Assembly (NCBI RefSeq): GCF_011075055.1
Contig: NC_058146.1
Coordinates: forward strand, 15,848,320 to 15,912,319
Source: Mangifera indica
Lineage: Eukaryota > Streptophyta > Magnoliopsida > Sapindales > Anacardiaceae
Direction: 5' to 3'
DNA: 64,000 nucleotides
Below the pieces are notes generated by a model. That model saw only the letters and a list, made by a program, of their open reading frames with translations. It did not search any database and was not told where the DNA came from. The position numbers and the translations under genes were made by a program. Below are positions 1 through 12,879 of the stretch, one piece after another. Position 1 is the stretch's first letter. Each line of letters starts with the position of its first letter.

Positions 1-842
1 ATTGTTGACATCACAAGAACCCATCTACGTTTGCTGACACCATCTTTAGCGTCATTTAAACGACTTCATCATCTGCTAACGACTCTCTCTCTCTCTGTCT
101 ATCTTTCTTTACTGTTCACTTTGATAGCGTCTAATGAAATTTCCTCTTCACTATTTCTTCACTTCTCTTCTACACGTTTTATTTCTGTTACTTCAACCGA
201 CGTCATCCATCTCTTTTACCTTTCCTTTGGTTTGCCATTTTTGTTCCTGGAAATTACCCATTTGCTCTTACCCTCTTGTTTTCTCATCCACGTCATCAAA
301 TCAACTTATCCAATTCGATTTCTGTGAGTTTTTGGGTTAAGTTGTTAGGTCGATCTGATTTTTGATTTGGGGTTTCATTTGGCCGTAAAGTTTGTTTAAA
401 AAAAAAAAAACAAATTTGATGGTTTATTTTTTCTGGGTTTTTTCTTATATTTGATTGGTTTGGTAAGTAGTTGAAGGCTTGTTATTCTTTCGTAAAAATG
501 ACGCTGCTAATGAATTGTTGATTTTTTTTTTTTTGGTATTTGATACTAATTTTACAAATATAGAGTTTGTGTATAGTGTTAGTATCAATTATGTATAGGT
601 ATTTTGCGTTAGTTTCAAATGGTAGATTTTTCATTTCTTGATAAATTTGATCAACCCCAGTTCATATATTTCTAGTATTTAGATTCTGCGGTATAAATAA
701 TTAGTGTTATATTTATACATAGGTTTTTGCTATATTTTTTTTGGTAGTGGTGGTTTAGGTATCTTTTCGCTGTAGGAAACCATGAATCATATTTTCCTCA
801 GGCTTGATAATTCTTAATATAGTATTCTTTTATATCCAGTTA
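1..842 (+). promoter_or_regulatory. 5' flank and probable 5'UTR of the NPR3/4-like gene, with likely leader intron
   Basis: The stretch is CT-rich over the first ~330 bases and T-rich afterwards. A good acceptor (pyrimidines ending in ATCCAG) lies at about 830-839, directly before the start codon at 843. This suggests that an intron interrupts the 5' leader, with its donor possibly near 324. A short open frame at 31-327 has no recognisable domain and I read it as leader sequence. The promoter itself is mostly outside the window. Confidence 0.45.
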
Positions 843-3800
843 ATGGCTAATTCAGCTGAACCATCATCTTGTTTGAGCTTAACTTCATCTTCTCATCAAT
901 CAAATGGCTCAATTAGTCACAGCATAGCCTCCTCCTCTGCCTCTGAGGCGGCAGGTCTTAGTCTTGAAGTGTTAAGTCTAAGCAAGCTTAGTTCTAGTTT
1001 GGAGCAACTGTTGGTTGATTCCACTTGTGATTATAGTGATGCTGAGATAGTTGTTGAGGGTACTGCTGTTGGTGTTCATCGATGCATTTTGGCTGCTAGG
1101 AGTAAGTTTTTTCATGAACTATTTAGAAGTGAAAAGGGGACTTCTGATAAAGAAGGAAAACCAAAATATGTCATGACTGAGTTGTTGCCTGTTGGCAAAG
1201 TTGGATATGAAGCCTTCTTAATCTTTTTGAGCTATGTATATACCGCGAAGTTGAAACCTTTTCCCATGGAGGTGTCAACCTGTGTTGACGACGGATGTGC
1301 TCATGATGCATGTAGACCTGCTATTAATTTTGCTGTGGAGTTGATGTATGCCTCATTTATGTTTCAAATACCGGAGCTGACTTCACTTTTCCAGGTGACT
1401 ATGCTGCCCTTTCTGGTTGACGTTCACTTATTTTTTCGAATTTTGAAATACATCAAATGTATGCCTTTCATATGGTTTAGTAGTTGTAATGGTGAGATAT
1501 ATTATGTATTTAATTGATTTGTCTGGTTGCTTGTTTACAGTCTATTATTGCTCATTGTGGAAAATAGCAGAATTGTGATAGTAGAATTTTTTTATCCTTT
1601 TCCAGATCTGTCAAAACTTATATTTTGCGGACACTGTGAGAAAACATAATAAATTCATAATTTGCTCTTTTTGCAGCGACATCTTCTAAACTTCGTTGGG
1701 AAAGCTCTTGTGGAAGATGTTATTCCAATCCTTGTTGTTGCCTTCCATTGTCAATCAAGTCAGCTTATTTCTCAGTGTGTCGAGAGAGTAGCACATTCAG
1801 ATCTTGAAAATATCTGCATTGAGAAAGAGCTTCCACATGAAGTTGCAGACAACATTACGATGCTCCGTCTTAAGTCTTCTACTGATGACGAAACTAATGT
1901 GGAAGCTGTGGACCCATCGCACGAAAAGAGAATCAGGAGAATCCATAAGGCACTAGACTCAGATGATGTTGAACTCGTTAAACTTCTGTTGTCTGAGTCT
2001 GATATAACCTTAGATGAAGCCAATGCACTCCATTATGCTGCAGCATACTGTGATGCTAAGGTTTTATCTGAGATTCTTAGCCTTGGTCTGGCTGATGTCA
2101 ACCTCCGAAATTCTCGTGGATACACAGTTCTTCACATTGGTGCAATGCGAAAGGAGCCTTCAGTGATAGTGTCACTCCTGACAAAAGGAGCATGTGCATC
2201 AGATTTGACATTGGATGGGCGGAGTGCTGATACCATCTGTCGGAGGTTGACTAGACCAAAAGATTATCATGCAAAAACGGAGCAGGGTCAGGAAGCAAAT
2301 AAGGATCGGATATGTGTTGATATTCTAGAGAGAGAAATGAGAAGGAATCCAATGGCTGTGGATGCATCTATCACTTCCAACGCATCTGCTGATGATCTGC
2401 ACATGAAACTGCTGTACCTAGAAAATAGAGGTACCATTTTCAGTATGATAGTGTTTTATTCTGTTCTCTTGAATGTTATAACATAGTAACTTGTTTTGTT
2501 GACCAACATATGCAGTTTTTTTTCTTTTTGGGTATATCTAGGCTGAGGTTTGCTTTGAAATTCAATTATTATCATATGTTTTCTACTCGGTTATATGTTT
2601 CAGTCTCAATATCCTTATTCCACTTAGGAGTAATAATTTTTATAGTACATACAGAGGTTGAATGTGCAAAATTGATGTTAATCTCATCCTACTTTGATAT
2701 CCTTTTGGGCATGCTTGTGAAAAATTGATGTTAATCCTTTTCTTTTATTTTTGGGTTGCATATTTACTTGGTCAGATATGGTGAAAGTTATTCAGTGAAT
2801 ATGATGCAAAGCTTTTGTACTAATGTGATAGACGACAGCCTGGTTATTGTTAAACCTCCAATACAACATGGTCGTGATTGAATCCTACTTGTATGTGTAA
2901 AGACATTTTATGCGTAGAAGGTAATTTATAAATATTATTGCACACTGCAGTTGCATTTGCACGATTATTATTCCCTACCGAAGCCAAGCTAGCAATGGAC
3001 ATTGCACATACTGAGTCAACATCTGAGTTTGCTGGTCTCTCTGCATCAAAAGGTTCAAGTGGAAACTTTGGGGAGGTTGACTTAAATGAGACGCCTATAA
3101 TGCAGAACAAACGATTTCGTTCTAGGATGGAAGCCCTTATAAAAACAGGTAATTCGAAGCTTTAACTTCTGCATGTAAATGCTTATTTTTGCCATGAAGG
3201 CAAACTGTTGGGTCATTCTCTTTTATTCCATAAGTATTGCTTCTATCTGAACTGGCCTTCTTGCATACTTTATTTCTGAAGTGGAATGTACAGAATGGGC
3301 TTATCAGCCACCATATCTAGGGCAGATAGGGCTAAGAATCTAAGTTTGACTTGAATCAACTGATGAAAGTTATTAATTTCCCAATTACTAGATCCTATTG
3401 GTAAGTGGAATTACAGAGTATAAGAGTAGGCAATAATTGAGTTGAATTTAGTTTCAAATTAATTCGACTTGATGAGGTCCGAATCTTGAATAAATAATTT
3501 ATTGTTCAAGAAAATTTGTGTCAGTATGTAGATTTGTAAATATGCATATGCATGTTTGTATGTGTGAATCATTTAAATATAACAGTTAGCATAGGATAAA
3601 TCTGAACATATTCTCGTGTTCATTTATGGAACACCTTGGTAAAACTGAGATTGCCTGGGTTTGGGTTTATGCTCAGTAGATTCTTTTTCGGATATTCTAC
3701 CTTGTTACTAAATGGATGACAAACTGAAATCACTACTGCTTTGCCGGGTACAAAATTTCAATTTTTAACTTCCATGGTTATAGTTTCCCGTGTTTAAACT

Positions 3801-4066
3801 GTAATGTCCCAATGACAGTGGCAACGGGACGGCGATATTTCCCTCATTGCTCAGAAGTCTTGGATAAATTCATGGATGATGACCTTCCTGATTTATTTTA
3901 TCTTGAGAGGGGCACCCAACATGAGCAGAAAATCAAGAGAAGGCGCTTCATGGAACTTAAAGAGGATGTTCAGAAGGCATTTAACAAGGACAAGGCCGAG
4001 CGATCCGGGTTGTCTTCCTCATCATCAAAGAAAGACAGTATAAATTACCAGCTCAGAAAATTATGA
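843..4066 (+). CDS. NPR3/4: NPR3/NPR4-type BTB-ankyrin salicylate co-receptor
   Basis: Four exons: 843-1394, 1677-2430, 2951-3148 and 3819-4066. All introns are GT-AG, junctions are in frame, and the product is 583 residues (family about 590). The family acts in the nucleus as a salicylic-acid receptor, transcriptional co-repressor and Cullin3 adaptor in plant immunity. A BTB/POZ domain covers roughly residues 60-180 and contains the NPR zinc-finger pattern C147/C152/H154/C157. Ankyrin repeats follow at about 250-370 (motif SDITLDEANALHYAA), then the NPR1-like C-terminal region with LFPTEAKLAMD. Two details place it in the NPR3/NPR4 clade rather than NPR1: the EAR-like motif VDLNETP in exon 3, and overall similarity to Arabidopsis NPR4 as I remember it. 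The arginine required for salicylate binding in the family is present as R435, the last full codon of exon 2. The start at 843 is preferred over an in-frame ATG at 804 because a splice acceptor lies between them. No damage is seen. Confidence 0.93.
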
Positions 4067-6650
4067 TGCCCTGTAAAATTTATCGTTAATAATGGGGGAA
4101 AACTCTTTTCTGTATACAACACCCCAGTTGAGATTTAAGCCAGCGAAATGATCTTATACTTATGACAGCTTATCAGAAAATCATCTTCAGTTTATTGTGA
4201 GGAGACATTCATATAGGAAAACTGCTACTGGGTTTATTTACATGAATTTTTGCAGAAGTTTGTTCTTGGTAGAAGTTAGATTAGGGAAGATAATCCTAGA
4301 ACATGGACAAGGTGTTTTGTTAATGTTGTTGAAAATTTGACAGCATGTTGGAAGATTAATCATATATTTGTAAATTGCACTTGTTGATTGAAATCGAATT
4401 CTATATCGTATCGCGGTTTGATTGGTTTGTATAAGTTTGTCTATTTATATAAAAAAGTTTGTATACGAAGTATTATTTATTGAATAAATTTTTGTTTGTT
4501 TTTGTTTCGTTTTGACTTTTTTTTTTTTTTTGGTGTTTTGGAGAGCCAAATGGGCAGAATTTACCCTTTGCGTCTTTTTCTTTTTCTTTTTCCTTTTCCT
4601 CTTCTTATTTTCAAATAAACTTTTTGGAACTTAAAGAGTAAACAATGATTCATGATGCTCTTATGGTATGCAAATAAAGGTTTTAGTTTTTAGTTGCACA
4701 ATTATTATATCCCTCTTATAATTATTAAAAGCCTTTGAAAATTATTTAAAAATCTCTCGATAAAAATATAAAATTTCTTTTAATAGGAGTTGGGTTAAAT
4801 TCGATTTATATTAAACTCAAATAAGATTTTATTCAAAATTTTCTTTTTTTTTCTTGGGATTCACTCTATATTAGTCAAACTCAAATACTTTATTAAGTTT
4901 GAACTCAATTTGTTTAATTTAATTTAAGATATTTGTCCTACAATCTTAAATAAATCTATTAAAAAATAACAAATATTATAACACCAATGAAGTTTGGATC
5001 ATTTGACTAGTTTCTAAATTTGACTTATATTTTGAGCTAAATGACTTTTAGCCCTTGAATTTTGTAGCTCCAAAATGGGATATGGGAACATAGATTTGCA
5101 GTAATGGCAGTAATTAATTATATCTAGAATTTCGACATTTTCTTGGAATCTAGCATCTGGAAAAAGTAAAACAATATCTAAAATTCCTTATTTCAATCCC
5201 ATTAGAGGCTAAAATATTGTCAGAATTGATTCCCTCTGTTGTTAGAGTAGAAACGATGGATCACCCTTATCAGTATTTTCAATTAACTAGGAGGAAAAAT
5301 CTCTTTTTTTTTTTTTTTTTTCTTTTTAAATAATACCAGCTACATTTTATCGCACTCTAAAAGGAGGGGAAAAAAAACAGCCATGCTATATTCCTCCTAT
5401 ATATTTTTCATCAGCATTTGAGTTTTGTTTCCTTTTCTTAAAATAACTACTTTGTATAGATACCGTAAACTAAAACCAAATTGATCTCAAGCAAGGATTA
5501 GCTAAAACTCAGCACATATTCAAAACAACCAACTTAAGTTTAAGCTAAACTTAATTAGCTGGTGAACAATGACACTGAAAAAGAAGACGATCAATCAACA
5601 GAGATAAAAAAATCGTTAGAAAAGACGTTAGAGAAAAAGAGCTCTGATACAACAAATCTAATGAGTTCTTGAACTCAAGTCAAGCTGTTGAGCTAAATCT
5701 TTAGCCGGAATTCGACTAGCTCAAGCCAAATATAGATTCAAGCCCAAGTTAGTTAGGCATTGTGAGCCCATGCCCACAACAGACAATAAATACCGAACTT
5801 GAATTTGATGAAGTTGAACCCTTCTCTCTTCTATCTATTGAAATGAGAAGCAAAAAGAAAAGAGGTGTTAAAACTCAAAAATGAACCAAATCAACCATTA
5901 AAGTGAATAAGAGGAAATTTAGGGCTGAAGCCAAAGATATTCTATTTGAATATTACTAATACAAGATAACTTTGAAATTCTGGATGTGGCTCAACTCAAG
6001 TATCCATATCCTCTAAAGAGCTGAATGATACAAGAATTGACTTATTGTTTTAGATCTAAATTACATCAAAATTTGTTATTGTTTATAGGACCAAATAATT
6101 GGTCAGTGAGATTCCGAATAAATTTACTGCCTGTTGTAGCAACCCTGAAAAAAACAATAAATCTATTCATTTCCTTCAATCACATAGTAGAAATCTCGAA
6201 ACATTTTAAGAACTAGCTTTCTATTCTGTTAAATGTAAATAAACCAACCTCTAAATCTTCACTTTTCACTAAGAAATTTCTAAAATTCTGTTGCATGCTG
6301 CTATTACCACCATCCTGATACAAGAACTTGTTACGAATGTATTCAGTTTTCCTCCATTTTTTCAAGGACATATTAAGCCTGAAAATGACAACAAGAAATT
6401 ACTGCAAATGCCTCTGGAAACAAACTTGATTCAAAAACTTCAATACCTAGGATGATAAATTAATGGTACCAATTCAGTTTTTATGCTGTTACTAAACACA
6501 ACTGATATATTTAAATTGTCCAAATTGCATGCTAAACTACAAAACTATGGGAGATGTTATAGCAAGTATTTGAGAAGATGAGGTTCAACGATCACATTGG
6601 AGTTTAAATAATGGTCAGCAATTCAGACTTACATAGCCCTAACAGACTTA
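4067..6650. other. 3'UTR of the NPR gene, then gene-free AT-rich spacer
   Basis: The first ~430 bases are probably the NPR 3'UTR. The rest is AT-rich with homopolymer runs (for example T-runs near 4520 and 5308). No open frame with recognisable protein features was seen. The part next to 6699 may be the 3'UTR of the mTERF gene on the other strand. Confidence 0.6.
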
Positions 6651-6698
6651 ATTTGAGTTTCTCAAAGAAGTACAGAAAAATAAAGTATAGACTTCACC

Positions 6699-8489
6699 TC
6701 AGCTTGAATTTGATGATTTCTTTATATTTTCCCAGATGGCTGGACCTTCAGGATGGACATCTACAAAATATTTTTCAAATCTTGCATCAGAACATGCAAG
6801 GATAGTGCTTAAAGATAATGTGGGCTTAGCTGCACCCCTCTCCCTCAGCCACATATACATTGTAAATCTATGATTAATCCTCTCCAAATCATAACATAAA
6901 TATGATGGAAATGCCACTACAGACTCAATTGGATACCCTAAATAGTTCTTTAAGAAATCCATCTTCTTTTCAATCACTTCCTTGCTCTGGTTAAGCACCA
7001 TTGGCGCATGTTTAATTATCCTTCTGAGAATATTGATGTCCAATCCGGCTTCCAACAGGCAGTCAAATCTCTCCTGTAGTTGGTCCCCTCTTCCTCGAAA
7101 CTGTTTCAAAGCTTTTGTCATCTCTTCTGAGTTTTCCACATACCCCAATCCCACCAAGAATGCTGTTTTCTTCCGATGTTTAGTAGGGTTTTGGAGTTCT
7201 TCCTGCTCATAAATTTTAATTTTCGTTTTAGAGGCCAAATGGAATAATTTCGTTGGCTCATCTTTTATAATTTGACATAAATCATCTTTCTCAACTTTTA
7301 AACTTCTGCAAACACTTCTAGGTGCTTTAAGAGAACATGAACCCATAAGTTCTGCATGCTTGGACACTATATTTGCAATGTCTTCAATTCTCATTCCAAT
7401 CTCAACCATGAATCCCACAGCCTGCAAGAGATTCTTTGTACATTTACCAGACAATAGTTGTGGGTTTTGCATAAACATATGATAGATTTGATTCATCTTC
7501 AAACCCAATTTGAGTAACCGGCCAAACAACACATAAACCTTCCGCCCAGAACCTTCAAAGACTATCCCTGGATTTGTTTTGAATAGGTTATAAAGCCGCA
7601 CCTCGCTATAACCCACTTTCTCAAGAAATTCCATTGTGTCAACCGTTCGATTCCAGTTGTATGTGCCCTTACCATATAAGTATCCTCCAATCCAATCATT
7701 CTTGAATCCTAGACCTTTTAATTTTTCAAGAACCTTAACGAATTCACCATCAACATCACCAATCAACAGTGTTGGGCAACAACTGACAAGCTTAACAACT
7801 GTGCTTCTACTTAGACCCAAATTTTCATAAGCCTGAAGTTTCAAAGTTAAGATTCCACAATCATAACTGAATATCCCTCTTGCTTCCTTATACATCTTTC
7901 CCATCTTATTACGAGGAATTCCATAGCCCCACAACACATGATAGTTCTCAAGCATTAAATCATCATCACTCAAATACATTAACTGCTGTGGAAGAATCGA
8001 GGAGATCTCTAATGGACTCAAACCCAAGCTCTCTAAAAAGGGTTCAAACTCATTAATTGGATTGTATCTGAGGAACCTGGCTAAAGACCGAGTCACATCC
8101 TTCTCGGCATCAATCTTGGATAACAAAGTCTGAATAAAATATGGTGAATTCTTGCTGATATGCTCAGCGTCCATAGGGCTTAAGCTCCTAGTATTCTGCA
8201 AGTAATCAAACAACACATCTTGAGCCTCAGTTCTAGCCAGCCGAGAACTTCGGTTGGAAATAGGAGAAACGGGCAACTGAGTTGACTCATTGAGACTGAC
8301 TTTTGTAAAGTGTGTCACTCCGGAACTACAAAAGGTTCGAAATTTAACTGAACTGAAATATGGGAGTTGCATCACAACAATTTTTTCATTGAAAGCAGAA
8401 GAAATGGGAACAATCTGACTGAATTGGCGAATCATCTTAAATAATTCGAATACCCTATTGCGGATTCCGGGTAATATCATGGCAAGCAA
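6699..8489 (-). CDS. mTERF-family organellar transcription termination factor-like protein
   Basis: One uninterrupted frame of 596 residues, as is usual for plant mTERF genes. mTERF proteins are helical-repeat nucleic-acid-binding proteins acting in mitochondria or chloroplasts on transcription, splicing or ribosome assembly. The N-terminus is rich in Arg, Ser and hydrophobic residues with few acids (MLAMILPGIRNRVFELFK), like an organelle transit peptide. Repeated mTERF motifs run from about residue 130 to 570: helices followed by a proline, as in NPGIVF, NPQLLSG, HAPMVLNQ and FPSYLCYDLERI. A second Met at position 4 is an alternative start. A splice-donor-like site (GTAAGA) near 8627 on this strand suggests a 5'UTR intron. 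Its position between an NPR gene and TLC/RABF2 genes resembles Arabidopsis At4g19650 (from memory). Whether it goes to mitochondria or plastids cannot be told from sequence alone. Confidence 0.88.
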   Translation of the reverse strand: MLAMILPGIRNRVFELFKMIRQFSQIVPISSAFNEKIVVMQLPYFSSVKFRTFCSSGVTHFTKVSLNESTQLPVSPISNRSSRLARTEAQDVLFDYLQNTRSLSPMDAEHISKNSPYFIQTLLSKIDAEKDVTRSLARFLRYNPINEFEPFLESLGLSPLEISSILPQQLMYLSDDDLMLENYHVLWGYGIPRNKMGKMYKEARGIFSYDCGILTLKLQAYENLGLSRSTVVKLVSCCPTLLIGDVDGEFVKVLEKLKGLGFKNDWIGGYLYGKGTYNWNRTVDTMEFLEKVGYSEVRLYNLFKTNPGIVFEGSGRKVYVLFGRLLKLGLKMNQIYHMFMQNPQLLSGKCTKNLLQAVGFMVEIGMRIEDIANIVSKHAELMGSCSLKAPRSVCRSLKVEKDDLCQIIKDEPTKLFHLASKTKIKIYEQEELQNPTKHRKKTAFLVGLGYVENSEEMTKALKQFRGRGDQLQERFDCLLEAGLDINILRRIIKHAPMVLNQSKEVIEKKMDFLKNYLGYPIESVVAFPSYLCYDLERINHRFTMYMWLRERGAAKPTLSLSTILACSDARFEKYFVDVHPEGPAIWENIKKSSNSS

Positions 8490-8755
8490 TGAAATTCAAT
8501 GAACTAAACGATAAACACGAGCAAATTCTATGTGAGTAATTTTTTTCCAAATGCTAATAAAAACTGTAATTTAAATAGCTGAACTAAGAACATATAGAAC
8601 AAGAGTGAGAAAAATTCAAGTTTCTTACCCACAGACAAAAACTGATGATTCTGCTCAGAACAAGAAGCAGCTTCAAGTTATTGTCTAATTGAGTTTTTTC
8701 TTTTTTAATTTCTCTCCGTTTTGGTAGGGCTCATCTTCTCACGGCTTGATTAACA

Positions 8756-8783
8756 AAACCCTAGGAGATGGGTTAAACCCTAA
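8756..8783. promoter_or_regulatory. Two telo-box motifs upstream of the mTERF gene
   Basis: AAACCCTA occurs at 8756-8763 and AAACCCTAA at 8775-8783, about 270-290 bp upstream of the mTERF start codon. Telo-boxes are known promoter elements of plant genes for ribosomal and organelle-biogenesis proteins, which fits the neighbour. Function is inferred from motif and position only. Confidence 0.5.
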
Positions 8784-8799
8784 TTTGCAAATTGGGTTT

Positions 8800-10009
8800 T
8801 CATTTATAAGATTCCCCAGCGGGATTTGGGAAGAGTCTACAAGTTTGGTACTTTTAAGTTGTAGCCAAAGTTAAACCTATTAGACAAAAATACCCCTAAC
8901 AAAATTTAGAATCCTACATCGCACGACAGAGAAGTTTGTTTGGTTCATTCTCGGGCACGTTTCAGCTGGTTCATCCTAGCTAGGTACGAGCCTTATCTCA
9001 AAGAAACCCAAGAAATAATATTTCATAAAACTATTTATATATACTTAACATGTAATGATATATTATTTATATATTTAAGTATATACATAAAAATAATTTT
9101 GAAAATCGAATTAGATTGATTGGTCTAATTAGTTGAATTGTTACTCATTAAACAAAACAAAAACGATTTGTGAAAAAATCGTTTTAACAATTGGATCATG
9201 ATTCAACCGCTCAAACCATCGTGGTTTGCAACTTGATAGGTAAGGTTAGATTCGAACCGAATTAGCTCAAACTCAGTTTGACTCGAATCCAACCCTGATA
9301 GGATAAAAACCGAGTCAAAATCAATTATTAATGTTAGCTAAAAAAAAGTCAATATTTTTTAAATTAAGACTTGAACATCTAATCAATCAATTTAAAGTAA
9401 TATGTTATTGGGTAAATTTATTTTTTCATTAAAATAATTCAAACTATATATATTTAATGATTATTATATAAAATTATTTTAAATATTATTTTTAAATTTA
9501 ATTTAAACAGTTCAGTAATTTTGGCTAATAATTAATCAATCTGATTTCCAGTTTGACTAAATTGTCCTCTCATTAATCTATGTCTAAATCGATTCATTAT
9601 GGTACATTGTTTAATAAACGGTAATCAAACTTGTTTGATTCGATTCTATAAAATAAATAGATATGAATATCTTTAAAAGACTTGTGAACCTAAATGAGAT
9701 ATTTGTTACATCTACGTGGTTTAATATATTTCTCATATATCTTATTAGAATCTTAATTCAAAGCAGATAATTTCTACTTAATTAAATTAAAGATTTGACC
9801 ATGGTTGATATTCGATAAGTCGAAGACTACGAATATCTAATGCATTCTTATGGTAATGCAAATTTTTTTTTGAAATATCATTTATTTATTATAATTTATT
9901 TCTTTTTGAATATTAAAATCACACTTGAATTATAATGACCTAATATGAACCCAATCCTTTTCTGGCTCGATTATGATTCTTATTCCAATTAAGAGTTGAG
10001 GCACTTGGG
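8800..10009. other. AT-rich intergenic DNA with a tiny degenerate foldback
   Basis: No gene seen. Around 9243-9296 lies a ~55-bp fossil with ends GGTTAGATTCGAAC and TTCGAATCCAACCC in inverted orientation, flanked by near-identical TGATAGG on both sides. It looks like an internally deleted relative of the MITE at 10019-10363. Confidence 0.4.
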
Positions 10010-10018
10010 AACCAAGAG

Positions 10019-10363
10019 CAGGGCTGGATTCGAGTCGAGCTGAGCTTGACTCGTAGTCAGCTCAAGCTCGACTCGGTTTATTTATACTCGATTCGAGCTC
10101 AACTCGGTTCGGCTCGAGTTCGACTCATTTTTGGTTCGGTTTGACTCATTTTTTGTATCAAAACGACATCATTTTTAATATATATGGATCAAAATGACGT
10201 CGTTTTGTATAAAAAATTTTAAAAAAAAAATCTACCTAGCCAATCCGAGCCAGCTCAAGCTCGGTTCGAGCTCGATCGAGCCGAGCAGAGCCCTGCCCGT
10301 TTTGGGCTCGAACCGAGCCTAGCCGAGCTCGAGCTTGAGCTAGCTCGGCTCGAGTCCAGCCCT
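10019..10363. mobile_element. Mutator-type MITE (345 bp) with 9-bp TSD
   Basis: The element starts CAGGGCTGGATTCGAG and ends in the inverted counterpart CTCGAGTCCAGCCCT. Its interior is dominated by imperfect CGAGCTCGAGC palindromes with an AT-rich core. The 9-bp target duplication AACCAAGAG is exact on both sides (10010-10018 and 10364-10372). A 9-bp TSD is typical of Mutator-like transposons. There is no coding capacity, so it is non-autonomous. Confidence 0.85.
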
Positions 10364-10372
10364 AACCAAGAG

Positions 10373-11432
10373 AGGTCATTTAGCAACCCAATTTAAAGTT
10401 TTGTTGGCCCCAAAACTTATATTATATTGCAATTATGACACAATAATACTTCATGAATTAATAAAACAAATACTATGAGGTACTAACAATTAAAGTTGAA
10501 TTCGAATCAAATCCAAATATGAATTAGTTTGTATTTAATTTACACATTAAATAATTAATGAAGATATCATATCATTAAAGGTTGTCGATAAGATATATAA
10601 TATCACTGATGAGATAAATAAAATTATCGATAGAATAATTAGTATTACTAACAAAATGAATAATATTTTTGTAGATGTATTCAATCGAAAATCAAGTTAA
10701 ACTATTAAACTAAAACTTAAATTAAAATTTAGCTAAATCAAATTGAAAATTAATTTGATCCGAACTAACTTAATTTAAATCCAACCGTATAACTTATTAT
10801 TATTTGATTATATATTTTTAATTAAAAATAAAAAATTATTTAATCATTAAATTATATAATAATATATATATCTATTAATATTTAATTTATTAATATATAT
10901 GATATCACTCTCGACTATTTTGTCGGAGAAGTTGTAGGATTAGACCACCAACAAACATGAATAAATGATAAATCTAGAAGAAGATGGGGGTAGACCCAAC
11001 TAGAATTCGATTATGGTGAAAGCATTTAAAGCTTTCCTTAATTCTTTGTCTTATGGCTCACAAAGTCAACATTTGCCAATAATTTTTATATTTTGGATGG
11101 AGGCAGTATTGCTTTCCCTCATAAATTTGCGAATTGCCTATTCTAGTACGGTAGGTAGGTATACGGGAATAATTAAATGATTTAATTATTTATTTTATTT
11201 TAAATTTTAAATTATTTAATTATATAATAATATGATAATTTATTTATATTTATTAGATTTTATTGTTTTTATATAAAATATTATTATTTTATTATAAATT
11301 TATTCTTTTATATAATCATAAAGTTTATTAATGAAATATAACAATGTTGGGTGAATTTAATTTTAAGTATTTAATTAAATATTTAAATAATATAATTAAA
11401 TAATTTTAAATTAAAAATAAAATATTATATAA
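10373..11432. other. AT-rich spacer with MITE-core debris
   Basis: No gene seen. The segment from about 11180 contains the AT-rich core (TTTTAAATTAAAAATAAAAT type) shared with many MITE copies elsewhere in the window. Confidence 0.45.
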
Positions 11433-11948
11433 TAGAGATGGTAATTTTGGTCTGACTTTGGGGGCCTCGACCCTAACGGAGAGGGGATTCCCTGATAAAA
11501 ACAGGGAAAAGGACAGGGACGAGGATGAAAAAAATTTCTGTAATCGGGGATAGGGCGGGGATGGGGATACATGTATCCCCTCTCTGCCCGCATCCCCATT
11601 CCTTTATATTAATATATTTATTTAAAATACTAATATATTTTTTATAATTTTAAATTATTTATGTTTTTTAAATTTATTTAGGTTTTTATTGTATATATTA
11701 AAGTAGTTAATATATTATATTTGTGATATTTAAAATAGTGGATTAATTTTAATTTTATTTAATTATATTATTTAATATATTTATATTGTGTTTAAAAGGT
11801 TAAAAAAATAGATTTTTTTTTACGGATACGGGGAGGAGATTTTTTCTCATAGAGATAGGGAGGGGACGAGGAATCATTTTCATCTCTATAGTGGAGACGA
11901 GGATAAAAATTGAGATCCCTTCCCCGCCCCTCCCCATTGTCATCTCTA
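11433..11948. mobile_element. hAT-type MITE with G-rich subterminal repeats, copy 1
   Basis: The 516-bp element has ends TAGAGATGG and CATCTCTA and an exact 8-bp TSD TTATATAA (11425-11432 and 11949-11956). An 8-bp TSD and TAGRG ends are hAT hallmarks. Just inside each end are runs of GGGGA/GGGAT, and the middle is AT-rich. No transposase is present. Confidence 0.82.
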
Positions 11949-11956
11949 TTATATAA

Positions 11957-12871
11957 TAATATTTAAAATTTTTTAAATAATTATAAAAGGAATGAGAGAT
12001 TTAGACATAATCTTAAATGATTACATTGGTGTGCCATCAACCTCCATGCACCTAATTCGGCTCTGAGGGGTCAGTTCAATTGAGAACATTTATCAAATTT
12101 AGTAGGAGTTAAGGTTACATAATTTTAGGTTTAATAATAAAATAATAATTTTATTTTTATATTTAAATAAGTGTTTGATTTAAGAAATATTTTATTATCA
12201 AAATTAAAAAATTATTTTAAAAATAGATTATTTTGAAGATTATTAGATTAAATGATTAGTATATTTGATAAAATTTGATAAGTATAAATAACTATTATAT
12301 TTGGTTAAAAATAATAAAAAAAGACTAGTAAATTATTTTATTTAAATACCCTTTGATATAATTATCTTAAAATATTTTTTATATTACTTGTTATATTAAT
12401 TAAAAATATGATTATTTTTGTCTAAAAAAATTAATAAATAAAATTATAATTATAATAAAATTAAGATTATCTTGGTAATCTTTTAATACATATAGTGAAA
12501 GTGATATTCAGATTACCACTTATATTATCTGTCACATTACCATTGATAATAGAAGATTACCGTAATTTTTTATTACTGACACAAGATAATATAAATAATA
12601 AAAGATAGATTCGCAAGGTAATATTTATTACACATGAACCAAACAACCCCTAACAGAAAATTATAATAGAAATTAGTCTATGAGTGAGTGTTTAAGTTTT
12701 TCATCTATTGTAAGTATATTTTTGAAATTAAGATAAAATTTAGATGAAAAATAGTTTTTCGGCCTTGATAATATTATATTTAATAGGTCAAATTCTAAAT
12801 CCAGTTATCGATTTTATAATTGTTAAATTAAGTAAATTTAAAGTTTAACAATCAGATCATATCAATTTGAC
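11957..12871. other. AT-rich spacer, possible degenerate MITE at about 12160-12655
   Basis: The stretch begins near GTGTTTGATT and ends near AACCAAACAACCCC, roughly inverted. This is the end type of common plant hAT/PIF MITEs, but no clear TSD was found. No gene seen. Confidence 0.3.
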
Positions 12872-12879
12872 TACAATAC

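Noticed and set aside
31..327. 98-codon open frame at the window start
   Set aside because: Low-complexity Leu/Ser/Phe translation from CT-rich sequence; better explained as 5'UTR of the NPR gene.
11411..11599. Reverse-strand frame rich in Pro/Arg/His
   Set aside because: It overlaps the G-rich arm of a hAT MITE; composition explains the frame.
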